Source: Amylibacter sp. SFDW26 (GTDB taxonomy: Bacteria > Pseudomonadota > Alphaproteobacteria > Rhodobacterales > Rhodobacteraceae). Taken from it: DNA of 64,000 nt. The stretch is from NCBI RefSeq assembly GCF_009184395.1, contig NZ_WEIC01000001.1, positions 328,047 through 392,046 on the forward strand, written 5' to 3'. Positions 55,539-64,000 of this stretch are shown one piece after another (position 1 is the first letter of the stretch; each line of letters starts with the position of its first letter). The translations under genes were made by a program, and so were the position numbers. The notes beneath the pieces are model-generated. The model did not search any database, was not told the DNA's origin, and saw nothing but the letters and a program-made list of their open reading frames with translations.

Positions 55539-56470
55539 GTCCCCAAGACGAATAACCAAAAACTGATAGAGAGTATGGCTGTGGCTGTTCCGATAATAAC
55601 GGAATTGGCAGCCGTACCCTTTGCGCGGTCATACATATTTGCGAAAATATATACATTCACACCCGGTGCCATCGCAGCCACTAGAACTGCGGCGCGAACG
55701 AACTCAATCGGCATTGCAAAGATCACATGGGATAGTGTGTAGGCAATCGCAGGATGTACAAACAGGCGTAGAATTAAAACGACTACAGTTTCACCAAAAC
55801 GATCCGCCAACTTGTAACGCACCAATATACCGCCCAATGCAAACAAAGCGGCGGGTAGGGCGGCTGTGACCAACATTTGAATGGGTGACCAGACGAAATT
55901 AGGTAGCTGTAGACCAGATAGGTTCACGATAAAGCCCAGTATAATCCCGATTGTCAGCGCATTCGTCAGAACTTCATGTGCAATACGTTTTAGGGTTTTG
56001 CCCAATGGCTGGCCGCCAGCGCGCGCCAGTTCCATAGTGGTAATGCCTGTAATATAGCAAAACGGTGCATGTATCGCGATGATCGCATAAACAGGTTGCA
56101 GCGCATCAGTACCAAACGCACGTTCCATGATAGGCAAACCCAATAGAACAGTGTTTGAAAACATGCTGGTGAAGCCAATGGCAACTGCTTCGCCAGGTCT
56201 GCGTTTGAAAACCACACGGGCAATTACGATACCAAGAATAAAGACTGTGGCCGCACCTGTATAATAGCTTAGCAGCAGTTCGGGCTGAAATACGGTTGCA
56301 AGGTCAAGTTTGGCAACGGCTGTGAACAAAAGTGCAGGAATGGCAAATGTCTGTGCAAATTTCATCACCACATCGCAATTGTCCGAACTGAACAATCCGC
56401 GCAGCGCTGAAAGATATCCCAAACCGATTAACAAAAAGACGGGGAGGATGATCTCGAGATTGCTGAGCAT
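55535..56470 (-). CDS. AEC family transporter
   Basis: A 311-residue inner-membrane protein with ten hydrophobic spans in the auxin-efflux-carrier pattern. It has the opening ILPVFLLIGLGYLSALRG, TNALTIGIILGFIVN around the middle and ALPAALFALGGILVRY. Bacterial members move carboxylates such as malate or malonate; the substrate here is unknown. Its ATG overlaps the stop of the upstream PhnP-like gene by one base (TAATG), so it is the end of the coupled run that begins with the SPOR gene. Confidence 0.87.
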   Translation of the reverse strand: MLSNLEIILPVFLLIGLGYLSALRGLFSSDNCDVVMKFAQTFAIPALLFTAVAKLDLATVFQPELLLSYYTGAATVFILGIVIARVVFKRRPGEAVAIGFTSMFSNTVLLGLPIMERAFGTDALQPVYAIIAIHAPFCYITGITTMELARAGGQPLGKTLKRIAHEVLTNALTIGIILGFIVNLSGLQLPNFVWSPIQMLVTAALPAALFALGGILVRYKLADRFGETVVVLILRLFVHPAIAYTLSHVIFAMPIEFVRAAVLVAAMAPGVNVYIFANMYDRAKGTAANSVIIGTATAILSISFWLFVLGT

Positions 56471-57267
56471 TATAAAGGGTAACTTATTGTAAGGCCATCA
56501 TAGGCAGGGATGGTATTTTCAGAAGTTTCATTCATCACATCGTCATAGTCCAGATCGACATGCATATTGGTGATCACAGCGCGGCGCGGTTTGACTTGTT
56601 CAATCCACTCCATCGTATTTGATAAATGTGTGTGCGTGGCATGCGGTGTACGGCGCAAGGCGTCGATGATCCAGCAATCCAAACCTGCAAGTTTTGGCCA
56701 AGTTTCATCAGGAATGCGCACGACATCGGGGATGTAAGCCAGATCATCAATGCGAAACCCTTTGGCAGGCGTTCCATGATCAACCTGTAAAGCCATGAAT
56801 TCAATAGGCCCACCAGCACCATCAATTTTGGTAACGTCGTCCAAATCATTCATCTTTAGGATAGCAGGGTAAAAACTGCCCTCTGGTTGGACAAATGCAT
56901 AGTTGAACCGATCCAGCAATGCTTCTTGTGTTTCTGCATCGGCATACACATTCATCTGGGCGCGTTGTATCAGTACAAATTGGCGCAAATCATCCAACCC
57001 AGTTGTGTGATCCGCATGGGCATGTGTGTAAATCACAGCATCCAAATGCTTGATGCCAACATCCAGCAATTGCATGCGCATATCGGGGGATGTGTCGATT
57101 AAAACATTGGTCGTACCGGCATCGGTGATGCGTTGCACCAACATCGAACAGCGACGACGAAAGTTTTTAGGATTATCGGGGTTACACTCCCCCCAATTAC
57201 CGCCCAAACGAGGCACGCCGCCAGAAGATCCGCAGCCTAAAACCGTAAATCGCAATTCATTCGTCAT
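56470..57267 (-). CDS. MBL-fold metallohydrolase, PhnP-like
   Basis: A 265-residue metallo-beta-lactamase-fold enzyme. VLGCGSSGGVPRLGG opens it, the metal motif is THAHADHTTGLDDLRQF, and NTMEWIEQVKPRRAVITNMH holds a further metal His. The pattern is that of PhnP (cyclic phosphate phosphodiesterase), but no phn genes are near, so a housekeeping role is more likely. ATG 57267 overlaps the TatD stop by ATGA. Confidence 0.88.
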   Translation of the reverse strand: MTNELRFTVLGCGSSGGVPRLGGNWGECNPDNPKNFRRRCSMLVQRITDAGTTNVLIDTSPDMRMQLLDVGIKHLDAVIYTHAHADHTTGLDDLRQFVLIQRAQMNVYADAETQEALLDRFNYAFVQPEGSFYPAILKMNDLDDVTKIDGAGGPIEFMALQVDHGTPAKGFRIDDLAYIPDVVRIPDETWPKLAGLDCWIIDALRRTPHATHTHLSNTMEWIEQVKPRRAVITNMHVDLDYDDVMNETSENTIPAYDGLTISYPL

Positions 57268-58067
57268 GTGGCTGACCATGCGGCAGCTTTGGAAAAGAGT
57301 CGATCAAAATTTGCAGTGGTTTGTGCGGCAAACTCTTCATAACTTATACCAAAGACTTCAGCGCCAATTTCAGCCGTATGTGCTGTGTAAGCTGGCTCAT
57401 TCCGTTTGCCCCGATAAGGGACAGGAGCCAAATACGGGCTGTCTGTTTCGACCAACACGCGGTCCAATGGGGCAGATGCGAAAATATCACGTAATTCTTG
57501 GGATTTTTTGAACGTCGCAATCCCCGACATCGACAGGTAAAATCCAAGGTCTAATGCCGTTTTGCCAAGATCTGGAGACGAGGAAAAACAATGCATGACG
57601 CAGTTGTATTCGCCCGCTTTATGTTCTTCGGTCAGAATACGCGCCATATCATCATCTGCAGCGCGTGCATGGATGATCAAAGGCAGATCAGTTTCGCGTG
57701 CAGCTGCAATATGAATGCGCAGAGATTCTTTTTGAATATCAGCACTTTCTGCGGTGTAGTGATAGTCTAAACCCGTTTCGCCTATGCCCACCATTTTTGG
57801 GTGTTTGGTCAATGTTATAAGTTCATCTAACGTTGCCAAAGGTTCCTCTGCCGCACTCATTGGATGGGTGCCAGCGGCATAGAAAATAGGGTCATGCGCT
57901 TCAGCAATTGCGCGTACAGACGGTTCATTGCGCAACCGTGTGCAGATGGTCACCATACGTGCAACACCTGCTTGCTTTGCGCGTTCGATAATTTGTGGAA
58001 TTTCGCCTTCGAAATCTGGAAAATCTAGGTGACAATGGCTGTCGACAATCTGTGCTGGTATACTCAT
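57264..58067 (-). CDS. TatD family DNase/hydrolase
   Basis: A 267-residue metal-dependent hydrolase. All family sites are present: VDSHCHLDFPDF, GETGLDYHY, the His of LIIHARAAD, HCFSSS, and LVETDSPYLAP. TatD proteins degrade DNA or act in RNA quality control. It lies between holB and the PhnP-like gene, 21 bases after the former and overlapping the latter, the usual tmk-holB-tatD order. Confidence 0.95.
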   Translation of the reverse strand: MSIPAQIVDSHCHLDFPDFEGEIPQIIERAKQAGVARMVTICTRLRNEPSVRAIAEAHDPIFYAAGTHPMSAAEEPLATLDELITLTKHPKMVGIGETGLDYHYTAESADIQKESLRIHIAAARETDLPLIIHARAADDDMARILTEEHKAGEYNCVMHCFSSSPDLGKTALDLGFYLSMSGIATFKKSQELRDIFASAPLDRVLVETDSPYLAPVPYRGKRNEPAYTAHTAEIGAEVFGISYEEFAAQTTANFDRLFSKAAAWSAT

Positions 58068-58088
58068 TCTGGGCGGCCTTAAGCGGTG

Positions 58089-59210
58089 CTAAGACCGCGC
58101 AGTTTCATTAATCTTGAGCAACATATCTAGGATCACACTGGACGGGTCAAGGTTCACGGCACGCGCATGGTTTGATCTGGCCGTTAATTCTGCAGAAAGA
58201 TCGGCCCATTTACGTGCTGCTTGCACATTTGGTCCAAGTTTTGCCAACATGCTTGCCTCGCCTTGCGCCGCTTCTTGGACCGTGCTGGGTTGCAGAGCTG
58301 CAAATCGTGCAATGCGTGACAACATCTGACGGATTAAACGCAGGCTAAGGTCATAAGTTGGCTCATTGCCTTTGCCCACACATGCATTTGCAAGTCGCAG
58401 GGCCGTTTGGCGATCCATTTGCGGAGATTGTGCTGTTAGGCTGACAAGGTCTGCATAACGTTTCAAACCATCTTCTGAGGTGATCCGAATAGCTTCTCCA
58501 ACAGAGCCATCAGCCAATTCTGCCAAAGCTTCTGGGTTTTGTCCCACTTCAAATTCAGCATTGTGCAAAGCCTGTGCCATATCCGCGCCCGATAACTTTT
58601 CACACCGCAATTCGCGGCACCGCGACCGAATGGTTGGTAACAGACGGGCAGGTTGGTGGCTGACCAATAAGATAATGGTTTTCTCTGGTGGCTCTTCCAG
58701 AATTTTTAGCAGAGCATTGGCCGCTGAACTGTTCATTTCATCCGCTGCATCCACAATGGCAACACGCCAACCGCCATCAGCGGCTGAGAGATTAAAGAAA
58801 CCTTTCAGTGCACGTGTTTCTTCGACGGTAATATCGCGTTTATGCTTTTTTGTTTTGTCATCCCAAGGACGACGGCACAGGAATAGTCGCGGTTCACCAA
58901 GAGCCTCTAAACGGCGCAAAACAGGGTGGTTTGGATCAATGCCCAACGTATCAGCTGGTGGCGTTTCGTCTGCAAACATACCGCCGTCATCATTGGGTTG
59001 TGCCAATAAAAACTTAGCGATTTTCCACGCCAATGTAGCCTTGCCAACCCCACGTGGGCCTGTGATCAGCCATGCATGATGCATACGACCCGATTGAAAG
59101 GCTGTCAGGAAATCTGCCTGTGCTTTGTCTTGTCCCAATAACACGGCTGTTTCACGCGGATGGGGCGCATTTTCCACGCAATCAGATTGCGGCGTTGCAT
59201 CTTCTGTCAT
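58089..59210 (-). CDS. holB: DNA polymerase III delta' subunit
   Basis: A 373-residue clamp-loader subunit. The Walker A region reads AWLITGPRGVGKATLAWKIA, and the sensor-like ALLKILEEPPEKTIILLVS is typical of the DnaX/HolB group. It helps load the sliding clamp for replication. Its ATG overlaps the tmk stop by ATGA, so they are translated together. The longer C-terminus than in E. coli is common in alphaproteobacteria. Confidence 0.94.
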   Translation of the reverse strand: MTEDATPQSDCVENAPHPRETAVLLGQDKAQADFLTAFQSGRMHHAWLITGPRGVGKATLAWKIAKFLLAQPNDDGGMFADETPPADTLGIDPNHPVLRRLEALGEPRLFLCRRPWDDKTKKHKRDITVEETRALKGFFNLSAADGGWRVAIVDAADEMNSSAANALLKILEEPPEKTIILLVSHQPARLLPTIRSRCRELRCEKLSGADMAQALHNAEFEVGQNPEALAELADGSVGEAIRITSEDGLKRYADLVSLTAQSPQMDRQTALRLANACVGKGNEPTYDLSLRLIRQMLSRIARFAALQPSTVQEAAQGEASMLAKLGPNVQAARKWADLSAELTARSNHARAVNLDPSSVILDMLLKINETARS

Positions 59211-59830
59211 GGTTGCGCACTTTCATACGCAGCTAGAACATCGCGGCCAACATCTTCCATACTTTGGCTACCATCAATGATTTTACACCGTTCTGGGTTT
59301 TGCTTTGCTAATTCCAGAAACCCTGCACGCAGGTCTTTTTGAAATTGCAGCCCCATATCTTCAAACCGATCTTCACCAGAGTTGCGTGCCAACCCACGGG
59401 TCAGGGCAACTTCGGGATCAATGTCGATGATAAAGGTCAGATCAGCCTCGCGCCCGATCATGGTTTTATGCATGATATCAACGGTTTCACGCAGATCAGC
59501 GCGTACTACGCCCTGATAGATGCGTGTACTGTCAACGAAGCGATCACAGACAATGGTTTCACCACGCTCAAGGGCAGGGGCGATTGTCTTTTCCAAATGA
59601 TCGCGACGCGCTGCATTAAACAACAGGATTTCTGTTTCCGCAGACCAGCGATTTGGATCACCTTCGACTAAGAGTTTGCGAATGGCTTCTGCGCCTTCTG
59701 ATCCACCTGGCTCGCGTGTCCATGTACAAGGTACGTTTTGGGATTTTAAGGCTTCCACCAAAGCTTTGGCTTGGGTCGATTTTCCAGACCCATCAATACC
59801 TTCAAATGTAATGAACATGCCGCCTGACAT
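59207..59830 (-). CDS. tmk: Thymidylate kinase
   Basis: A 207-residue kinase that makes dTDP from dTMP. The P-loop is FITFEGIDGSGKSTQAKAL, the DRF motif is in ETIVCDRFVDSTRIYQG (mobile arginine and substrate contact), and TREPGGSEGAEAIR precedes it. It starts two bases after the dacC-type stop and overlaps holB. Confidence 0.96.
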   Translation of the reverse strand: MSGGMFITFEGIDGSGKSTQAKALVEALKSQNVPCTWTREPGGSEGAEAIRKLLVEGDPNRWSAETEILLFNAARRDHLEKTIAPALERGETIVCDRFVDSTRIYQGVVRADLRETVDIMHKTMIGREADLTFIIDIDPEVALTRGLARNSGEDRFEDMGLQFQKDLRAGFLELAKQNPERCKIIDGSQSMEDVGRDVLAAYESAQP

Positions 59831-59832
59831 GA

Positions 59833-60981
59833 TTAACGATCGCTCCCAGATCCACCTATGATCTCATCTTTAAGCTTTTCTGCTGAGACTTTCATACGGG
59901 ACAATAACCCACCCTTGCGTACATCGGTTTTGGCAAACAGAGGGTATTCCGTTGGGTCGACACCATCCGCCTCTAACACCAAAGTGGCAATTTGTGCATC
60001 TTTTGCGATTGGGGCTTCAAGTGGACCTGTGTATTTGATGGATGCTTTAAAGCTATCAACCGCATCATAAGGTAAAAGGGCAGTAATATCTTTTTGTGAG
60101 TATAATTCGACTTTGTCTTTACGCCCTAACCATACATCAGCCGTGCCAATTACCGCGTCTTTTTCTGCAAATTCTTTTCTTACGAAATTGCGAAACGCCC
60201 AATTCACCATACGTTCAGCTTCATTGGCGCGTTGGGCTGAACTACCAAGACCAGAGACCACAAAAATTACACGTCGATCACCTTGAACAGCTGAACCAAC
60301 TAAACCATATCCTGCTTCTTCTGTATGGCCAGTCTTTAAACCGTCTGCGCCAATGCCAAGTTTTAACAATGGGTTACGGTTGTTTTGTGCAATATTGGCC
60401 CATGTGAAAGATTCTTCCGCAAAATAGGGATAATACTCTGGAAATTCAGTGATCAAGCGATTTGCAAGTATGACCAAATCTTCAGCACTCATACGCTGTC
60501 CTGGATGTGGCCAACCAGTTGCATTTGCAAAAGATGAATTGTTCATCCCCAATTTCTTAGCGCGCTCCGTCATTTTGCGCGCAAATTCAGCTTCGGAACC
60601 ATTCAAACCTTCGGCAACGACGACACAAGCATCATTGCCTGATTGGATGATTATGCCTTTGATAAGGTCATCAACACTTACACGTTCACCTTGGCGTAAG
60701 AACATTTTAGATCCGCCCATTTTATGGGCTTTTTCTGAAACAGAAAACTTTGTGTCTAATGCCACACGACCATCGCGTAAAGCTTCGAACAGCATGTTCA
60801 AAGTCATAAGCTTTGACATCGATGCAGGTGGCATCGGGCGCACAGCATCTTTGGAAAGCAGGGTCGTTCCTGTCTGCACATCGTACACCAACGCATTGCG
60901 CGCCAGCGTTTCAAAGGCCCATGAGGCGGTTGTTGTGGTTAAGAATGCTAGTACGTATAAAATGACTTTGGCAGCAGCCAT
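59833..60981 (-). CDS. D-alanyl-D-alanine carboxypeptidase (PBP5/6 type)
   Basis: A 382-residue penicillin-binding protein of the S11 family that trims the terminal D-Ala from peptidoglycan. A signal peptide ends SWA (residue 22). The active-site triad is SMSK (in PPASMSKLMT), SGN (in IIQSGNDACVV) and KTG (in LKTGHTEEAGYG). The PBP5 C-terminal domain and an amphipathic tail (LLSRMKVSAEKLKDEI) anchor it to the membrane. GAGG lies before the ATG. It follows the SPOR gene by nine bases. Confidence 0.95.
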   Translation of the reverse strand: MAAAKVILYVLAFLTTTTASWAFETLARNALVYDVQTGTTLLSKDAVRPMPPASMSKLMTLNMLFEALRDGRVALDTKFSVSEKAHKMGGSKMFLRQGERVSVDDLIKGIIIQSGNDACVVVAEGLNGSEAEFARKMTERAKKLGMNNSSFANATGWPHPGQRMSAEDLVILANRLITEFPEYYPYFAEESFTWANIAQNNRNPLLKLGIGADGLKTGHTEEAGYGLVGSAVQGDRRVIFVVSGLGSSAQRANEAERMVNWAFRNFVRKEFAEKDAVIGTADVWLGRKDKVELYSQKDITALLPYDAVDSFKASIKYTGPLEAPIAKDAQIATLVLEADGVDPTEYPLFAKTDVRKGGLLSRMKVSAEKLKDEIIGGSGSDR

Positions 60982-60990
60982 TGGGACCTC

Positions 60991-62025
60991 TTAGTTTTTG
61001 GTTAGATAGGCGTCAGCAAAGCCCATTTTTTTAATTTCTTTCATGTAAGCTTCGCGCTCACCCTTTGTTTGGGCTGGGCCAGCAATTACGCGCCAGAATG
61101 TTTTACCTTTGGCTGTTGCTTTCACAATACGGCCTGGGATTTTGCGTGTTTCCAAAGCTTTTAATGTGTTTTTGGCGTTGCCCTCTTCGCTAAAAAAGCC
61201 AAGTTGAATGAATGGTTGCGACAATGACGATGATGGTGTCGGCGTTGCAGCAGCTGCAGCCACCGAAGGTTTTGCTACGGGTTTACGTGCAACTGGCTTA
61301 GGTTCTGTTGATTTTTTCTTCAAATCAACAGTGAGTGTATCTTTGCTTTTCGTTGTTGATTTAGCAGCGGCTTTTGTACCTTCTTTGGTGGCCTCTGCTT
61401 TGGCAACAGAATCCAAAACGGATGCTTTGATATCTTGTGTTGGTGCTGGTTCCAGCTTGGCTGTTACAACGCTTTCAGGTGTTGCAGGTTGTCCATCTTT
61501 TGTGACGTTAACCGTCTCGCGGCGCAACACAGTTACATTCAATGTTGTTGGAGCACCGGCAAGCACACCTAATGCAGAAGCTGCATCTGATGATAATTGC
61601 AACTTAGGACCAGGGTTGTTGCGTTCACGGCGGAATAGAGCGCCGATTACGAATTTCCCATTTGTTTTATTGCGAATAATCACACGTTCAGGCTGATCAC
61701 TGTCCGGGTGTGCGACCCAAACACCGCCAAGGGAAGGTCGCCCATCCCATAAAGCTTTTTCGGTGACTTGGAATATCTCGGGCGATTCAACATCACGTTC
61801 CACGAGTTTGATAGAGCCATCTTTGATGGCGCGAGAGCTTGTTTCTGGTTTCTTGGAAAACAAGCCAGTGCCAGGTTCTTTTTTACGTTTTAATAAGCCA
61901 GTACCTTCACCACTGCCTTTGAATAGGCTTGGCCCTGTACCTTCTTCACAAGCTGTTAAGCTAAACGAAACGACTACAGCGAGTCCTATTTTGACGAATT
62001 TATTGGTAAATCTAAGCTTGCTCAT
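60991..62025 (-). CDS. SPOR-domain lipoprotein
   Basis: A 344-residue protein. A lipoprotein signal (lipobox SLTAC, residue 24) is followed by low-complexity repeats of GTGL and LFKGSG-like segments. A middle region follows, then a Lys/Ala/Thr-rich linker and a C-terminal SPOR domain (PFIQLGFFSEEGNAKNTLKAL through WRVIAGPAQ). SPOR binds denuded peptidoglycan at the division site. ATG 62025 has GGGAG eight bases upstream; the frame to 62139 would skip the lipoprotein signal. It is the first gene of the run to the AEC gene. Confidence 0.88.
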   Translation of the reverse strand: MSKLRFTNKFVKIGLAVVVSFSLTACEEGTGPSLFKGSGEGTGLLKRKKEPGTGLFSKKPETSSRAIKDGSIKLVERDVESPEIFQVTEKALWDGRPSLGGVWVAHPDSDQPERVIIRNKTNGKFVIGALFRRERNNPGPKLQLSSDAASALGVLAGAPTTLNVTVLRRETVNVTKDGQPATPESVVTAKLEPAPTQDIKASVLDSVAKAEATKEGTKAAAKSTTKSKDTLTVDLKKKSTEPKPVARKPVAKPSVAAAAATPTPSSSLSQPFIQLGFFSEEGNAKNTLKALETRKIPGRIVKATAKGKTFWRVIAGPAQTKGEREAYMKEIKKMGFADAYLTKN

Positions 62026-62245
62026 GCCCGTGTCTCCCTGTGCCCGCCTTATTTTTATATGTGGTTTTTTTACCTTGCGGGCCTTGCTTGCAGGCACACT
62101 ATCGAAGAAGCAGTATTTTTGGAAGCATATTGTTTTCACCTTTTTTTGTATTAGGCGGTGTTTTGCTTGATTTTGTGCTTGAAGTTTTCTTTCGACAGAA
62201 TTAGTCAGGCCAAAGTTAAAGCATCGACTTTACACTTTTTAAAGC

Positions 62246-62333
62246 GGAGAGGTGGCAGAGTGGTCGAATGCGGCGGTCTTGAAAACCGTTGAAGTGAGAG
62301 CTTCCCAGGGTTCGAATCCCTGTCTCTCCGCCA
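62246..62333 (+). tRNA. tRNA-Ser (anticodon UGA)
   Basis: An 88-base class II tRNA. The acceptor GGAGAGG pairs with TCTCTCC, the anticodon loop CTTGAAA gives UGA, and the long variable arm and TTCGAATC T-loop are present. CCA is encoded. It reads UCA and related serine codons. Confidence 0.95.
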
Positions 62334-62349
62334 TTTCACACATATTGTT

Positions 62350-62368
62350 AAATCTGAATGATTTTTTT
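62350..62368 (+). terminator. Weak hairpin after tRNA-Ser
   Basis: AAATC and GATTT pair around TGAAT, then four more T follow. A short stem; likely tRNA 3' terminator but weak. Confidence 0.35.
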
Positions 62369-62375
62369 CATAAAA

Positions 62376-62594
62376 TTATTGCTCAGTGATCATCGCCTTT
62401 ACATCGTCGAGCTCTAATGCATTCCCACCGACGCCCCATTGGCCATCCTTAATTTCTTCGATGATGACAGAAGTAACATCGCGAAGTTTTTCGCTCGTGA
62501 CTTCTGTGACACTACTTGTGATTTTTTCGATCAGTTCCCTTGATTGATTTTTATTCAGTTCATCTTTGAAAACTTTTACTGTGATTAGGGGCAT
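62376..62594 (-). CDS. 4-oxalocrotonate tautomerase family protein
   Basis: A 72-residue protein. Pro follows the initiator Met (MPLITVKVFKDELNKNQSRE), so the catalytic N-terminal Pro is in place, and the family VIIEEIKDGQWGVGG motif is seen. Such enzymes work as hexamers on keto-enol substrates. AAGGA lies seven bases before the ATG. The physiological substrate is unknown. Confidence 0.9.
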   Translation of the reverse strand: MPLITVKVFKDELNKNQSRELIEKITSSVTEVTSEKLRDVTSVIIEEIKDGQWGVGGNALELDDVKAMITEQ

Positions 62595-62781
62595 TGGTTT
62601 TTCCTTTGTAACTATCTATTTTATATTTTGAAGGTTACTTTATCTGTGTAACTTGTCAATTGACTTTTATGAAGGTTGCGAATTTGGTGTTATGGTCCCC
62701 AACAATTTAACTCTCATGTATTAAAGCTAGACTTCTGTCTTCAAAGAATGTCACCTTTGTAAGACGAATTTGGGGTGTAGA

Positions 62782-64000
62782 ATGATGTTCTCAACGTTTT
62801 TACAGGCAACGAGTTCTGTATCGTGTTTAAAAAGCACAATAGGGTTTGCCATATCAATGTTGGCTGTGTCCTGTGCGCCCGCGCCAAATCTGACGCAAAC
62901 ACCAACCGTGTATTTGCAACAAGATTACCCAGCAAATATGATCCCAAAAGATTTGCAAACCACGCAACCAAAGCTGTATTTTATGACGGATCGATTTTTA
63001 TCGGATGAATGGACCGATCAAGAGCCATATTCATCAAACAGATCACCGTCTATGGCTTTTGGCGAAGTTACTGTTTCTTTTGGCAAAGATAAAAGCTGGG
63101 GCAATTTGGTCCAATCTAGTGAATCTAAGGAACGGGCAAAAGATATTAGTTTGAAAATTACGGATGCTGATGAGCTTATTCGCTTTCCTTCAACACCATT
63201 ATTGTTTGATTTATCAAATACTTCTGCTGATGCGAAAAATGATCCGGCATTTAGGACATACAAAAAACGCGAGATGGAGTTTAAGAACGCTTTGTCTAAT
63301 TTGTTAAAGCAATCGAATAAACGAGATGTGGTTTTATTTGTGCATGGGTTCAATAATGAATTTGATGATGCAGCCTATGCAATGGCGGATTTATGGCATT
63401 TTTCTGGCCGCATTGGCGTGCCGCTCTTTTTTACATGGCCTTCTGGTGCAGGCGGGTTGTTTGGATACTTCAAAGACCGTGAAAGCGGTGAATATTCCGT
63501 GTTCCACCTTAAGGAAACATTGCGTTTGATCTCACAAACTTCTGGGTTGGATAATGTTCATATTATTGCACATAGCCGTGGTGCCGATGTTGTAACAACG
63601 GCCTTGAGAGAACTGCTTATTGAGGCACGCGGGGCGGGTAAATCCCCTTATGAGACCTATAAGATTGAGAACTTAATTTTAGCAGCCCCAGATTTAGATT
63701 TCGGTATTGTCCGTCAACGTTTGATCGCAGAAAGATTTGCTACGGCATTTGGCCAGGTCAATATCTATGTGAACAAAAATGATGGTGCTTTAGGGATAGC
63801 CCAAAAGCTTGCAACAGGGCAACGGTTGGGGCGTTTAAGAAGCAGTAATTTAGAGCATATTGATAAGGCAATATTAGAGCGCGCAGGCAATGTGCATTTT
63901 ATTGATGTGGAAAATTCAGGATCATCTGTTGGGCATAGCTATTTTAGGCAGAATCCAAATGTTCTATCGGATATCGCTTTGACATTGCAAAGTAGTGCCA
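62782..64000 (+). CDS. DUF900-type alpha/beta hydrolase lipoprotein (3' end outside window)
   Basis: At least 406 codons remain open to the window end. The N-terminus has a lipoprotein-like signal ending LAVSCAPAP (Cys about residue 36). The oxyanion strand is VVLFVHGFNNEFDDA and the nucleophile elbow IIAHSRGADVV has an intact Ser, as in DUF900 esterase/lipase-like proteins. LILAAPDLDFGI precedes the Asp. Substrate unknown. Two ATG codons (62782, 62785) are possible starts. The catalytic His would be at HSYF (about 63939). Confidence 0.82.
   Translation, partial: MMFSTFLQATSSVSCLKSTIGFAISMLAVSCAPAPNLTQTPTVYLQQDYPANMIPKDLQTTQPKLYFMTDRFLSDEWTDQEPYSSNRSPSMAFGEVTVSFGKDKSWGNLVQSSESKERAKDISLKITDADELIRFPSTPLLFDLSNTSADAKNDPAFRTYKKREMEFKNALSNLLKQSNKRDVVLFVHGFNNEFDDAAYAMADLWHFSGRIGVPLFFTWPSGAGGLFGYFKDRESGEYSVFHLKETLRLISQTSGLDNVHIIAHSRGADVVTTALRELLIEARGAGKSPYETYKIENLILAAPDLDFGIVRQRLIAERFATAFGQVNIYVNKNDGALGIAQKLATGQRLGRLRSSNLEHIDKAILERAGNVHFIDVENSGSSVGHSYFRQNPNVLSDIALTLQSSA

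Overview
The window looks like the chromosome of a marine alphaproteobacterium of the order Rhodobacterales (Roseobacter-like). The G+C content is moderate to low by eye. The call rests on gene content and order: ftsY followed by a DMT transporter and yciB, a duplicated DUF6446-type gene wedged between glyQ and glyS, an aa3-type ctaD followed by a DUF2244 gene, a long FolB, paired Hint/RTX proteins, and a SAM-II riboswitch in front of metZ. I see no rRNA, phage, insertion sequence or CRISPR array. Nearly all of the window is ordinary core chromosome, broken by a few accessory patches.

Layout. 1-5 kb: the 3' part of ftsY (its acidic N-terminus is a (Pro-Glu)n hexanucleotide repeat), DUF1697, EamA and yciB on +, facing a glutathione transferase and a degenerate alpha/beta-hydrolase on -. 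4.9-10 kb: SAM-II riboswitch and terminator before metZ, then folE, trkH and a group II PLP decarboxylase. 10-14.4 kb: a TetR/SDR divergent pair around a 16-bp palindrome, then a Hint-domain protein and an RTX protein. 14.5-22 kb: glyQ, DUF6446-like, glyS, a PEP-utilising PPDK-like protein with an eroded ATP site, and a SleB cell-wall hydrolase. 22.3-26 kb: folB, an AAC(6')-like acetyltransferase, folP and glmM. 26-30 kb: a methyltransferase/EamA pair, then ilvC divergent from two tandem Lrp/AsnC genes. 30-41 kb: a class V aminotransferase, a UbiH-like hydroxylase, HAD nucleotidase, methyltransferases, a GntR regulator, a GspE_N-GT2 glycosyltransferase, carA, yqeY-like and an FMN-binding glutamate-synthase-like protein.

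41-48.4 kb is the main accessory stretch. Two unrelated cargo genes (SMI1/KNR4-like and ankyrin) each sit between the same pair of hairpin repeats, one on each side of the ctaD-DUF2244 block. These are followed by a secreted WYL-like protein and an A+T-rich sulfatase/phosphoglycerol-transferase-type gene. 48.4-56 kb: lipB, a peptidoglycan-binding protein, tRNA-Leu(GAG), a catalase-related peroxidase divergent from an OhrR-type regulator, a PNPOx-fold flavoprotein, a 30-codon membrane ORF, and a second Hint protein that has lost its Cys and is preceded by a short overlapping ORF. 55.5-62 kb: a tightly coupled minus-strand run of SPOR lipoprotein, dacC-type carboxypeptidase, tmk, holB, tatD, PhnP-like hydrolase and AEC transporter. 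The window ends with tRNA-Ser(UGA), a 4-oxalocrotonate tautomerase and a truncated DUF900-type lipoprotein hydrolase.

Working together: folE, folB and folP supply folate; metZ under SAM control supplies methionine; ilvC with the Lrp pair suggests feedback on branched-chain synthesis; glmM, dacC, SPOR, SleB and the peptidoglycan-binding protein act on the cell wall. The best leads are the hairpin-bracketed cargo cassettes, the tandem SAM-II/terminator/second-aptamer leader, the PPDK-like protein with a lost nucleotide site, the secreted WYL-like protein and the short unannotated ORFs.
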